64,000 nucleotides of DNA from V1-33 sp964523105 (GTDB lineage: Bacteria; Verrucomicrobiota; Verrucomicrobiia; Verrucomicrobiales; V1-33), in NCBI GenBank assembly GCA_964523105.1, contig CAZFZN010000014.1, positions 91,541 to 155,540 on the forward strand, given 5' to 3'. The translations under genes were made by a program, and so were the position numbers. This document shows positions 14,197-22,400 of the stretch, in pieces (the first letter of the stretch is position 1; each line of letters opens with the position of its first letter). The notes under the pieces are model-generated. The model was not told the DNA's origin and made no database searches. It saw only the letters and a list, made by a program, of their open reading frames with translations.

Positions 14197-15172
14197 CGAA
14201 GAAGTAGAAGAATTGTGGTTTGAGGCCGAGTTCCTCCTTGAGGACAAAGACGCGTTTGTTCTCCAGCACCCGGCGGATTTCGGAGTTGGGATCGTTCAGG
14301 TTTCCAAAAACGCGCGCGCCGGTCGGGCAGGCTTCAAGACACGCGGGCAGGCGGCCATTGCGCGTGCGGTGCAGGCAGAAAGTGCATTTCTCCATCACGC
14401 CCTGCGGACGAATGCGGTTGCTGAGGTAGCTTTGGTCCGGGTTGATCTCCGCCGCGGCGATTTCCGGCTTCTGCCAGTTGAACCGCCTCGCATGATAGGG
14501 ACAGGCCGCCTCGCAATAGCGGCAGCCGATGCACCAGTTGTAGTCCACCACCACGATGCCGTCCTTTTCCTTCCAGGCCGCCTCCACGGGGCAGACATCC
14601 ACGCACGGCGGGTGCTCGCACTGCTGGCATTGTACGGGCATGTAGTATTTGTCAGGCTGAGGCACCGGATGGTCGTAGTGCGCGTTGCCTTTCTCGAAAT
14701 CCATCGAGCCCTTGGTCATCTCGAACACCCGGATGTAACTCTGATGCGACGGCCGGTCGTGGTTGTTCTCAATGTGGCAGGCTTCGGCGCATTTCCGGCA
14801 GCCGTTGCAGATGGAAAGATTGAGCGCGTAGCCAAACTTCACGCCGTCCAGCGGCTTCGGATCGCTGATCGTCACGTCGGCGCCGTATTTCTCCTTCGTC
14901 TCTTTTGTCAGGCGCTCGATGACGGCGGCGATCTCCTCTTTGGTCAGCTCCTTGTAGTGCTTCTGGAGGAACTCATCCATCGAGGTCTCTTTCGTGAGTT
15001 CCGTGAGCGGCGCGAGGGCCTTGGCGTAGGCGGCGACGCCCAGTGTGGCGCCAATGCCTTTGAGCACATTGCGCCGCGTGGCTCCGCTGTCACTATTGGG
15101 CGCAGCAGCGGAAGCGCAGGAGCAGTTGCCGCCGCAGGGAGTTTTGGGGGATTCTGGAGCAGGATCACTCAT
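14189..15172 (-). CDS. NrfC-like protein with four [4Fe-4S] sites and Tat-type leader
   Basis: 327-aa iron-sulfur subunit expected to bind four [4Fe-4S] clusters. Cysteine motifs in order are CNGCRKCAEACH, CQQCEHPPCVDVCP, CIGCRYCEAACP and CTFC...CLEACP. An N-terminal TRRNVLKGIGA segment followed by a hydrophobic stretch resembles a twin-arginine leader. It is preceded by a Cys-rich, Ser/Ala tail unusual for a signal peptide, so export may need confirmation. Between the leader and the first cluster lies an 80-residue helical segment. It overlaps both neighbours by 8 bp, indicating tight coupling to the tetrahaem cytochrome and the NrfD-like subunit. Confidence 0.93.
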   Translation of the reverse strand: MSDPAPESPKTPCGGNCSCASAAAPNSDSGATRRNVLKGIGATLGVAAYAKALAPLTELTKETSMDEFLQKHYKELTKEEIAAVIERLTKETKEKYGADVTISDPKPLDGVKFGYALNLSICNGCRKCAEACHIENNHDRPSHQSYIRVFEMTKGSMDFEKGNAHYDHPVPQPDKYYMPVQCQQCEHPPCVDVCPVEAAWKEKDGIVVVDYNWCIGCRYCEAACPYHARRFNWQKPEIAAAEINPDQSYLSNRIRPQGVMEKCTFCLHRTRNGRLPACLEACPTGARVFGNLNDPNSEIRRVLENKRVFVLKEELGLKPQFFYFFDE

Positions 15173-15806
15173 GAGCGGATGGAGCTTGGGGAACGGAGAT
15201 CCGGTCGCGTGGCGGCAGGACGGGCTGGACGAGCGGGAACTTCGGCATGTGCGGGTCGTGGCAGTTGACGCAGTTGTTGCGCACGCGGCCGCCTCTGGTG
15301 AGGTCCCAGTGGCCGTTCATGCCGCCGTGGCTGCCGTTATTATAATCACGCATGGCCGTGCCGTGGCACTGCGCGCAGAGATTCATCACGTCCGGAAAAG
15401 CCACGCTGCGGCCGTCGGCGAGATGGAGCGTGTCGTAGTCTTTGGCGTTGTGGCAGCTCAGGCAGGTGAGGTTGCCGTGATTGTAATTGAGTCCGCGGTG
15501 CGCCTGGAAGAGATCGCTGGCCGTGTGGCGCGCGATGTTGGGCGTGGCAGTGCTGTGGCAGGTGCTGCACGCGGCGGTGATGGCGTTGCCGGCAGCATCT
15601 TTGAGGCCGGTATCCAGCCGGGGCGTCGGCGGACCGGGTTTGATGACGACGGGATGCAGCGCGGGCTTTTCGACCGGCGCGGCGGGCGTCTCCGCGGCGG
15701 GCGCGCCGGCTTTCTGTGCCCACACGACGGCGAGGCTGCACACGCTGGTGAAGATCACGAGCGCGAGCCACGCGAGGGCGGGATGCTTTTTGAAATAGAC
15801 ACTCAT
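15165..15806 (-). CDS. Membrane-anchored tetrahaem cytochrome c
   Basis: 213-aa protein with an uncleaved N-terminal membrane anchor (about residues 9-30, ALAWLALVIFTSVCSLAVVWA) and a periplasmic domain with four haem-c sites: CSTCH, CLSCH, CAQCH and CVNCH. The last sits in a CVNCHDPH segment like that of doubled-CXXCH cytochromes rather than NapC. It lacks the overall NapC/NrfH look. It probably shuttles electrons between the NrfCD-like complex and the nitrate reductase. It overlaps the ferredoxin gene by 8 bp, and its start overlaps the upstream small gene by 4 bp. The ATG at 15806 gives a proper anchor, and the longer frame does not. Confidence 0.88.
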   Translation of the reverse strand: MSVYFKKHPALAWLALVIFTSVCSLAVVWAQKAGAPAAETPAAPVEKPALHPVVIKPGPPTPRLDTGLKDAAGNAITAACSTCHSTATPNIARHTASDLFQAHRGLNYNHGNLTCLSCHNAKDYDTLHLADGRSVAFPDVMNLCAQCHGTAMRDYNNGSHGGMNGHWDLTRGGRVRNNCVNCHDPHMPKFPLVQPVLPPRDRISVPQAPSAHE

Positions 15807-16141
15807 GCGGCGGGCGAATCGAAGTGATGCTGGATGCGGACGAGGCGGAACTGCCCGCCGGGCAGCGCCATCACGGTGTCCCACCAGTCCGCGCCTTCGT
15901 AGCGGTAGCGGAACTGCACGGCGCGCGCGCCGCCGTCGAGCAGCAGCCGGCGGCCGTCCTCCAGCGTGAGCACAGCATTGTCAGGCACGAGGCCCGTGGC
16001 GGAGAACTTCGGAATGATTTCCGTAATCTGTGCACACGCGCCGATGTCGCGCAGCAGACGCTCCAGTTCGGCGGCGTCGAACTGCGCCTGCTGCAAATCC
16101 GGCAGCGGTGGCGTGTGCTGACTGGAAGGTTCGGCACTCAT
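15803..16141 (-). CDS. Unknown 112-aa protein in nap operon
   Basis: Soluble, mostly acidic protein of 112 aa that I do not recognise. It has a Gln/Pro-rich N-terminus and an alpha-helical segment (AELERLLRDIGACAQI). A compact beta-rich part (AVLTLEDGRRLLLDGG, then AVQFRYRYEGADWWDTVM) follows, with an RIQHHFD end. No signal peptide and no cofactor motif beyond one Cys and two His. The ATG at 16141 overlaps the stop of the ferredoxin gene by 4 bp, and its own stop overlaps the cytochrome start, so it is firmly translated with them. A chaperone or assembly role for the nitrate reductase complex is possible but only by position. Confidence 0.75.
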   Translation of the reverse strand: MSAEPSSQHTPPLPDLQQAQFDAAELERLLRDIGACAQITEIIPKFSATGLVPDNAVLTLEDGRRLLLDGGARAVQFRYRYEGADWWDTVMALPGGQFRLVRIQHHFDSPAA

Positions 16142-16617
16142 GCGGAAACGGGGGCGGCGGGTTGGCGGCGCGGCAGCATCAGGACGGCATTGCGCGGCGC
16201 AGGGCAGACGTCGTGGCAAACGCCGCAGCCGGTGCAGACATCGGGCACGACCATCGGCAGGCCGCGTTCTTTTTTCATCGCTCCCGGCACCGGGCAGCGT
16301 TCGGTGCAGACGGAGCAGAACGATGTGAGCGCGATGCAGAAGCGGCCCTGGATGATGGCGGTCATCGCAACGGCAGGCGCCGCTTCTGAATACGGAACGC
16401 CTGTAGCAAGGCCGTCCCGGCCTTGGGGGTACGCTTCTGTTTCGCCGCTTTTCTGGTGCCGCGGGGAGTGTTCCGCCAAGGCCGGGACGGCCTTGCTACG
16501 GCACGGCGCCGGTTCGGGGACTCGCTTAAATGTGAGAGCAGACGCGTCTCCCGCCATTCTCTGAAATGGCCTGCTGAGGGCGGAAAAGAATCCGCGTCTG
16601 GAAACACCGTGGCTCAT
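16138..16617 (-). CDS. napF: NapF-like ferredoxin containing an in-frame palindromic repeat insertion
   Basis: 159-aa protein starting MSHGVSRRGFFSALSRPF, a twin-Arg-like N-terminus typical of NapF. Cysteines at about 93, 101, 104 and 108 and at 128, 131, 134 and 138 form two [4Fe-4S] sites, ending in the characteristic VCHDVCPAPRNAVLMLPR. Residues about 40-73 are encoded by a 97-bp palindromic element (16403-16499) and look unlike any NapF sequence, yet the frame stays open. E. coli NapF has more clusters, so this is a shorter version. The start overlaps the previous gene's stop (ATGA). Translation could alternatively restart at MTAIIQGRF, giving 75 aa. NapF is thought to act in NapA maturation. 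Confidence 0.7.
   Translation of the reverse strand: MSHGVSRRGFFSALSRPFQRMAGDASALTFKRVPEPAPCRSKAVPALAEHSPRHQKSGETEAYPQGRDGLATGVPYSEAAPAVAMTAIIQGRFCIALTSFCSVCTERCPVPGAMKKERGLPMVVPDVCTGCGVCHDVCPAPRNAVLMLPRRQPAAPVSA
16403..16499. repeat. 97-bp REP/BIME-like element, 24-bp perfect inverted repeats
   Basis: The left arm 16403-16426 and right arm 16476-16499 are exact reverse complements over 24 bp. Each arm is itself a hairpin: CAAGGCCG and CGGCCTTG around a 3-nt loop. Two inverted palindromes around a ~49-bp spacer match the BIME organisation of REP elements. It lies inside the napF-like reading frame. I found no second copy in the window by eye. Confidence 0.8.
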
Positions 16618-17531
16618 GGGTTCGGATTCGGTGGCGCGACCGGCGGTGGCGGGGGCTCCGCGGAAACCGGTGGAGCCGGTGCCTCTGGCGCGGGTTTCGC
16701 TGTTTCCGCCGGGTGCGACGCATCCAGCGGCGGCGCATCGGTGAAAAGCCGCTGGTCGTTCGCGGCGGCGGGCACGTGACATTGCGTGCAGCTCTGGCGG
16801 TCCGGGTGCGGGGTGCGGAGCGCGAAGAGACCGTTCGGCCCGTGGCAGCTCATGCAGTCGTTGCGCATCAAGGTGCGGTGCGGAATGACCGGCGGCGCGC
16901 CGGGCCATGCGCGCGGGCCGTTGGGCGGCGCTTCGCTGCCCTGGAACGAATTCTCCGCCAGCGGTGCATTATATAAAGCCGCCTCCGCTGCAGTGAAGGC
17001 TCCCGCGGTGGACACGTGACACTGCGTGCAACTCCCGCCGAGGACCGGATGGCTGATCTTTGAGGCAAACCGGTCCTTCACCTGCAAACCCTGACCGTGG
17101 CACGCGAGACACGCCGCGGAGGAATCCTGCGTGACCGGGTGCGGCACGGTGGGCGGCGCGCCGTCGAAGGCGCGGCGACCGGCGCGGGCATGCAGCGCGG
17201 CCCTTTTCAACTCCGGCGGCACTGGCTTGTCAGGCGTGGCGGCCGGCTGCTGCACAAAATCGAGCAGCGAATTCCGCCAGAGGCCGTTGGGGCCGTGGGC
17301 CGACCAGTCCTGATCGATGTAGCGCACGGCGGCGGGCACAGCGGTCGCGCCGGTGAGGTCGCGATGCGTTTCCTCCTTCACCACTTCCACGGCGCGGGTC
17401 ATGGCGATGGCGCTGTTCGTCTGGCGCAGGCCGACGAAGTAGCCGCTGACCGCGATGAGCATAAGAATGCCTCCGGTCATGAAACTGATTTGAATGCCCC
17501 TGGGAGCGGCGGATGGAGGCTTGTCGGCCAT
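16614..17531 (-). CDS. Membrane-anchored tetrahaem NapB-like cytochrome (two NapB-like units in tandem)
   Basis: 305-aa electron-transfer protein that likely feeds NapA. It has an N-terminal membrane anchor (about residues 15-34) and four haem-c sites: C141-H145 (CLACH), C168-H172 (CTQCH), C226-H230 (CMSCH) and C248-H252 (CTQCH). Two consecutive units share the NapB pattern GAPPxxPH, then CxxCH, then a His-Pro step, then CTQCH (about 123-172 and 211-252). NapB normally has only one such diheme unit and a cleaved signal peptide. A Pro/Ala-rich C-terminal tail (from about 265) has no NapB counterpart. Starts 4 bp after napA and overlaps the NapF-like gene by 4 bp. Confidence 0.82.
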   Translation of the reverse strand: MADKPPSAAPRGIQISFMTGGILMLIAVSGYFVGLRQTNSAIAMTRAVEVVKEETHRDLTGATAVPAAVRYIDQDWSAHGPNGLWRNSLLDFVQQPAATPDKPVPPELKRAALHARAGRRAFDGAPPTVPHPVTQDSSAACLACHGQGLQVKDRFASKISHPVLGGSCTQCHVSTAGAFTAAEAALYNAPLAENSFQGSEAPPNGPRAWPGAPPVIPHRTLMRNDCMSCHGPNGLFALRTPHPDRQSCTQCHVPAAANDQRLFTDAPPLDASHPAETAKPAPEAPAPPVSAEPPPPPVAPPNPNP

Positions 17532-17535
17532 ATTG

Positions 17536-19947
17536 TCAGGGAGTGGCAGCGGCGCGCATCACCGTGGCGGCGCACTTTTTGTAGTCCGGCTCTTTGGACA
17601 CGGGATCGATGTCGCCGAGCGTGAGGTCGTTGCAGAGCAGGCGCTCGTCGAAGAACGGAATGAAGAGCGAGCCGCGCGGCGGATGACCGCGCCCGTCGAA
17701 CCACACCGGCAGTTTCAGTTCGCCGCGGCGGGTTTTGACGAGAATGGTCTCGCCGTTCGCGAAGCCTTTCTCCCTGGCGTCCTCGGGATGCATTTCGACG
17801 TAGGCGTGCGGCATGGCGGCGTGGAGCTGCGGAATGCGGCGCGTCATGGTGCCCGTGTGCCAGTGCTCCAGGACACGGCCGGTGCAGAGCCAGAAGGGGA
17901 AGTCCGCATCGGGCTCCTCCGCGGCCTTTTCCGCCGGCGCGAACCAGATCTGCGCTTTGTCGTCCTTCGTCACGGAATGGTAGAACTGAATCTCCGCGCC
18001 CTTCTTCACATAGGGGTCGTCGAATTCGGAGAAGCGGAACTTCGTCTCGCGCCATGTGCCGTCCGGCTGCTGCACGACCGGCCAGCGCAGGCCGCGCGCT
18101 TTGACATATTCGTCGTAGGGTGCGAGATCCTTGTGCTTGTAGCGCGAAAAGGCGCGGTATTCCTCGAACAGTGCTTGATCCACGTTGATGTCGTAATAGC
18201 GCGGCCATTCCCACACGGGCACTTCTTCACCTTTTTCGTTTTTGACGGTGAAGAGGAATTTGCCGTCCCTGTCCTTCATGCCCGGATGGCCGAGGTCATG
18301 CACGCGGCGCGCCACGGCGATGGTTTGCCAGCAGTCATCGCGCGCCTCGCCGGGCGGTTTCACCATGCGAAACCACTGCTGCGTGCGGCGCTCGGAATTT
18401 CCGTACATGCCGTTCTTCTCCACCCACAGCGCCGACGGCAGCACGAGGTCGGCGAGCTCCGTCGTTGCCGTGCGATACACTTCCGACACGATGAGAAACT
18501 TGTCAGGCTGGCCGGCCTTCGCTTTGAAGAGCCGGTGCAGATTCGGCAGCGACTGGCCGGGATTGGTTACCTGGACCCAGAGCGTGCTGATGTCGCCGCC
18601 CTTGTCCGCCGGTGTGCAGAACTTCTCCCACATCAGCACCGTGTGGTGACCGATCTTCGGATTGATGCGGCCTTCGGGCAGGTTCCAGAGCTTCTCGGAT
18701 TCCTTGCGGTGCTCCGCGTTCAGAATCATGCGACCGCCCGGCAGGAAGTGGCAGAGCGTGCCGACTTCGCGCGCCGTGCCGCAGGCGCTCGGCTGGCCCG
18801 TGAGCGAGGTCGGCGCGTCACCAGGTTTGCCGAAGTGACCGCTGAGCAGGTGGATGCCGTGGCAGAGACGGTTCGCATTCGTGCCGCGCGAGTGCTGATT
18901 GAATCCCATGCACCACGTCGAGGTGATGCGCAGCTTCCTGTCGGCAAAGAGAGCTGCCAGCATCCGGATCTGGCCGGCGGGCACGCCGCTGAGTTTCTCC
19001 ACATGCTCCGGTGTATAGGGGGCAAGCGCCGCGCGGTATTCGTCGAAAGTCATGGCGTCGCCGTTGAGCGGTGCGGTCGGCGCGGCGTTCGGGTCCGCCG
19101 GGGCTTTGCGGAAGTTGCAGTACTTGGCCACGAACTCCGCGTGCATCCCGCCCGTTTCGATCAGCAGATGCGCGATGCCGTTCATGATCGCGAGATCGCT
19201 GTGCGGTTTGAACTCCAGATAGTGATCGCAGAACTCGCTGGTCCGCGTGCGCCGTGTGCCGATGTCGATGAGCGTGACCTTCTGCCCCTTCGTGCGGCGG
19301 TCGAGCACGCGGCTGAAGAGCACCGGATGCATCTCCGCCATGTTGTTGCCCCACATGATGAGCACATCGCATTTGTCGAGGTCGTCATAGCAGCCCGCCG
19401 GCTCATCCACGCCGAAGACGCTGAGGAATCCGGTGACCGCGCTGGCCATGCAGAGCCGGGCGTTAGGGTCTATGTGGTTGTTCGACAGGCCGCCTTTGAT
19501 GAACTTGTTCGCCGCGCAGCCTTCAGGAATGGTCCACTGCCCGCTGCCGTAAATCGCGAACTTGTCCGGAGCCGCCATGATGCGCTGCGCGATGGTATCG
19601 ATCGCCTCCTCCCAGGAAATGGGCTCCAGCACGCCGTTTCGCCGCAGCAGCGGCTGCGTCAGCCGGTCCTTGCCGTACAGCGCGAGCCCCACATGATAGC
19701 CCTTCACGCAGAGCAGCCCCTTGTTCACGTCGGCCAGTTGATCGCCCTCGATGGCGACGACGCGGCCGTTTTTCACCCCCACGCGCACATGACAGCCCGT
19801 GCCGCAGAACCGGCACGGCGCCTTGTCCCAGGTGATGCCGTCGCCCGGCGCGACCGGCGCGGCGGCGGGTTGCTGCGCGCGGGCTTTGGCGACAGCGGTG
19901 GCTGCGGTCAGGGCGGCAAGGCGGTTGAATTCACGGCGGGCAATCAT
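17536..19947 (-). CDS. napA: Periplasmic nitrate reductase catalytic subunit NapA
   Basis: 803-aa molybdenum bis-MGD enzyme that reduces nitrate to nitrite in the periplasm. The N-terminal leader ARREFNRLAALTAATAVAKARA is a Tat signal. C45, C48, C52 and C80 bind the [4Fe-4S] cluster (CRFCGTGC). The Mo-ligand cysteine is C166 in PNARLCMASAV, which separates Nap-type from Asp-liganded Nar enzymes. Downstream segments such as NNMAEMHPVLFSR and the STWCMGFNQH region are typical of NapA. Length is slightly below the common ~830 aa, and no domain appears to be missing. It follows napD with 1 bp between them. Confidence 0.97.
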   Translation of the reverse strand: MIARREFNRLAALTAATAVAKARAQQPAAAPVAPGDGITWDKAPCRFCGTGCHVRVGVKNGRVVAIEGDQLADVNKGLLCVKGYHVGLALYGKDRLTQPLLRRNGVLEPISWEEAIDTIAQRIMAAPDKFAIYGSGQWTIPEGCAANKFIKGGLSNNHIDPNARLCMASAVTGFLSVFGVDEPAGCYDDLDKCDVLIMWGNNMAEMHPVLFSRVLDRRTKGQKVTLIDIGTRRTRTSEFCDHYLEFKPHSDLAIMNGIAHLLIETGGMHAEFVAKYCNFRKAPADPNAAPTAPLNGDAMTFDEYRAALAPYTPEHVEKLSGVPAGQIRMLAALFADRKLRITSTWCMGFNQHSRGTNANRLCHGIHLLSGHFGKPGDAPTSLTGQPSACGTAREVGTLCHFLPGGRMILNAEHRKESEKLWNLPEGRINPKIGHHTVLMWEKFCTPADKGGDISTLWVQVTNPGQSLPNLHRLFKAKAGQPDKFLIVSEVYRTATTELADLVLPSALWVEKNGMYGNSERRTQQWFRMVKPPGEARDDCWQTIAVARRVHDLGHPGMKDRDGKFLFTVKNEKGEEVPVWEWPRYYDINVDQALFEEYRAFSRYKHKDLAPYDEYVKARGLRWPVVQQPDGTWRETKFRFSEFDDPYVKKGAEIQFYHSVTKDDKAQIWFAPAEKAAEEPDADFPFWLCTGRVLEHWHTGTMTRRIPQLHAAMPHAYVEMHPEDAREKGFANGETILVKTRRGELKLPVWFDGRGHPPRGSLFIPFFDERLLCNDLTLGDIDPVSKEPDYKKCAATVMRAAATP

Positions 19948-19948
19948 G

Positions 19949-20197
19949 TCAGGTCAAAGCGGCTGGCGTTTCATCGAAACTCACATGCACCACGTCCACA
20001 AAGGCCACGCCGTGCTGCGCCGCCAGCCAGTCATGCAAATCCCGGCTCTCCGCATCATCGGCCGCCTCCATCGCCACCGGCAGCCATGATCCTTGCGCGG
20101 TTCCCGGTGAAAACGCCGGATGTTCCGCGAGAGCACGGGTCAAGTCCGCCACGGGCGCATCAGGTTTCAAGCTGAGAAGGAGACCGGCAGTTAGCAT
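19949..20197 (-). CDS. napD: NapD-type Tat-leader chaperone for NapA
   Basis: 82-aa cytoplasmic protein of the NapD family, which binds the twin-arginine leader of NapA during cofactor insertion. The ATG at 20197 gives MLTAGLLLSLKPDAPVADL and leaves a ferredoxin-like alpha/beta fold ending in VAFVDVVHVSFD, similar to the end of other NapD proteins. It is the first gene of the nap operon, with 171 bp of intergenic DNA between it and the divergent tdh gene. Sequence identity to characterised NapD is low, so the call rests on size, position directly before napA and the C-terminal pattern. Confidence 0.8.
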   Translation of the reverse strand: MLTAGLLLSLKPDAPVADLTRALAEHPAFSPGTAQGSWLPVAMEAADDAESRDLHDWLAAQHGVAFVDVVHVSFDETPAALT

Positions 20198-20368
20198 TTG
20201 TTTCGCGGCCAGAATGCGCAAACCGCCCCGCGATGGCCAGTCTAAACCTGGGGGATGCGGTGCAATAATTGCGGGGGGGACTGCAACTCGTCCGGCCGTG
20301 CAGTATCCTGTTGGCAACGTCCAGCATCATGGAAATAGAGCGCACGCCCTCCCTGCCTCCCGCCTCCC

Positions 20369-21397
20369 ATGAAAGCCCTCGTCAAAAAAGAATCCGCCCC
20401 CGGCCTTTGGCTCTGCGACATGCCCGAGCCGGTGATGGGCATCAACGATGTCATGGTCAAAATCCGCAAGACCTCCATCTGCGGCACCGACCTGCATATT
20501 TATAAGTGGGACGCCTGGGCGCAGCGCACCATCCGTCAGGGACAAATCATCGGTCACGAATTCTGCGGCCAAATCGTCGCCGTCGGCAGCAACGTGCATG
20601 ACTTCCGCGTCGGCGACCTCGTCAGCGGCGAAGGCCACCTCGTCTGCGGCCACTGCCGCAACTGCCTCGCCGGACGCCGCCACCTTTGCGCCCACACCCG
20701 CGGCGTCGGCGTCAATACCGACGGCGCCTTTGCCGAATACCTCGCCCTGCCGCAGACCAACGTCTGGCTCGCCGACCGCCGCATCCCGGAGGAAATCATC
20801 TCCTGCTTCGATCCTCTCGGCAATGCCACCCACACCGCGCTCAGTTTCGACGTTCACTGTGAGGATGTGCTCATCACCGGCGCCGGCCCTATCGGATGCA
20901 TGGCCGCCGGCATTGTGAAGCACGCCGGCGCGCGCCACATCGTCGTCACCGACATCAATCCCTGGCGTCTCGAACTCGCCAAACGCATGGGCGCCACCCG
21001 CACGGTGGATGTCAGCAAAGAAAACGTCGCGGATGTGCAAAAGGAACTCGGCATGACCGAAGGCTTCGACGTCAGCCTCGAAATGAGCGGCTCCCCCAAA
21101 GCCATGGATACGATCGTGGACAACGCCTGCCACGGCGGCCGCATCGCGCTGCTCGGCATCTTCCCCGAAAAGTTTCCCCTCGAATGGGACAAGGTCATTT
21201 TCAATATGCTTACCATCAAAGGCATCTACGGCCGCGAGATGTACGAGACGTGGTACAAGATGACCATGATGATCCAGACCGGCCTCGATATCTCACCGGT
21301 GATCACCCACCGCCTCCACTACACGCAGTTCGAAGAAGGCTTCGCCGCCATGAAGAGCGGCCAGGCCGGCAAGGTGGTGCTCGACTGGACGGCATAG
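20369..21397 (+). CDS. tdh: L-threonine 3-dehydrogenase
   Basis: Zinc-dependent medium-chain dehydrogenase, 342 aa, that converts L-threonine and NAD+ to 2-amino-3-ketobutyrate. Diagnostic features are CGTDLHIYKWDAWAQ (catalytic Zn Cys), GHEFCGQIV, the four-Cys structural zinc loop (CGHCRNCLAGRRHLC) and the Rossmann motif GAGPIGCMAAG. The C-terminal ITHRLHYTQFEEGFAAM is typical of Tdh. The usual partner kbl is not next to it; a PHP phosphatase gene follows after 201 bp. Transcribed divergently from the nap operon. Confidence 0.96.
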   Translation: MKALVKKESAPGLWLCDMPEPVMGINDVMVKIRKTSICGTDLHIYKWDAWAQRTIRQGQIIGHEFCGQIVAVGSNVHDFRVGDLVSGEGHLVCGHCRNCLAGRRHLCAHTRGVGVNTDGAFAEYLALPQTNVWLADRRIPEEIISCFDPLGNATHTALSFDVHCEDVLITGAGPIGCMAAGIVKHAGARHIVVTDINPWRLELAKRMGATRTVDVSKENVADVQKELGMTEGFDVSLEMSGSPKAMDTIVDNACHGGRIALLGIFPEKFPLEWDKVIFNMLTIKGIYGREMYETWYKMTMMIQTGLDISPVITHRLHYTQFEEGFAAMKSGQAGKVVLDWTA

Positions 21398-21598
21398 CGC
21401 CGCGCGGCCCACCCCGGCGCAGGCCCTCACATCTTCGGGAAGGCAGTGCCGAAAAACGAACGCAGGCAGGCGGGCCGCTTCGAAGCCTAACTTAAAACGG
21501 CGGGGCCACGGCCGAACCCGGGCTGAGCATGCTTCGTCCACCCCAGGACACAATAAACATTGGATGTTCGATTTTCTCCTGTTCCATGCCGCTGACTA

Positions 21599-22399
21599 AT
21601 GATCACCGCCATGACTGACTACCATATGCACACTCCACTCTGCCGGCACGCCACCGGCACGCCTCAGGAATACGTGGCCCGGGCGCGGGAACTGGGGCTG
21701 GCGGAGATCGGCTTTTCCGACCACAGCCCCATGCCTTCGTACTATGACGACTGGCGCATGCTCGCGGAGGAACTGCCGCAGTACCTGGACTGGATCGCCG
21801 AAGCGCGTGCGGCGGCGGGAGACATGCCGGTGCGCGCGGGGCTGGAGGTGGACTGGCTGGAGGGCGGCGAACGCTGGATCGAAGACCTCGCCGCGCGCGC
21901 GCCGTGGGATTATTTTATTGGCAGCGTGCATTACATCGGGGAGTGGAATTTCGACAATCCGGCCCTGAAGCAGAAATTCACGGACTGCGGCACTGACGAA
22001 GCATGGGACCGCTACTGGAAGCTCTTCGCCAACGCCGCGCGCAGCGGACTCTTCGACATCATGGGGCATCCTGATTTGATCAAAAAATTCGGGCACCGCG
22101 CCACGGGCGATCTGCGCCGTTATTACGAGCCCGCCGTCGCCGCGGTGGCGGACGCCGGCGTCGCCATCGAGATCAATACCGCCGGGCTGTTCAAGGATGT
22201 GCAGGAGATGTATCCGGCGCTCGATTTTCTAAAACTCGCCCGCAGCGCCGGCGTGCCGCTGACCATCAATTCCGACGCCCACGCCCCGGAGGAGGTGGGC
22301 CGTGCGTTTCCGGAGGCCGTGCAACTGGCGAAGACCGCGGGATACACGGAGCTGGTGCGCTTTTCCGGACGCGTGCGGTCCGCGGTGCCGCTGGAATGA
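21599..22399 (+). CDS. PHP-domain phosphatase, histidinol-phosphatase (HisJ) type
   Basis: 266-aa PHP hydrolase expected to use a trinuclear metal site. Visible ligands include the N-terminal DYHMHTPLCRHATG, the GFSDHSPMP motif, the GLEVDWLEG segment, and FIGSVHYIGEWNFD. FDIMGHPDLIKKFG and ITINSDAH-type TINSDAHAPEEVG follow. This arrangement matches HisJ histidinol-phosphatases, but no other histidine genes are near, so the exact substrate is open. A second in-frame ATG at 21611 (MTDYHMHT) is an equally good start. The stop is 2 bp from the end of the convergent xer-type gene. Confidence 0.88.
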   Translation: MITAMTDYHMHTPLCRHATGTPQEYVARARELGLAEIGFSDHSPMPSYYDDWRMLAEELPQYLDWIAEARAAAGDMPVRAGLEVDWLEGGERWIEDLAARAPWDYFIGSVHYIGEWNFDNPALKQKFTDCGTDEAWDRYWKLFANAARSGLFDIMGHPDLIKKFGHRATGDLRRYYEPAVAAVADAGVAIEINTAGLFKDVQEMYPALDFLKLARSAGVPLTINSDAHAPEEVGRAFPEAVQLAKTAGYTELVRFSGRVRSAVPLE

Positions 22400-22400
22400 G

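Noticed and set aside
17494..20175. An 893-codon plus-strand frame opposite napA/napD
   Set aside because: Shadow of the nap genes; the real NapA motifs are all on the minus strand.
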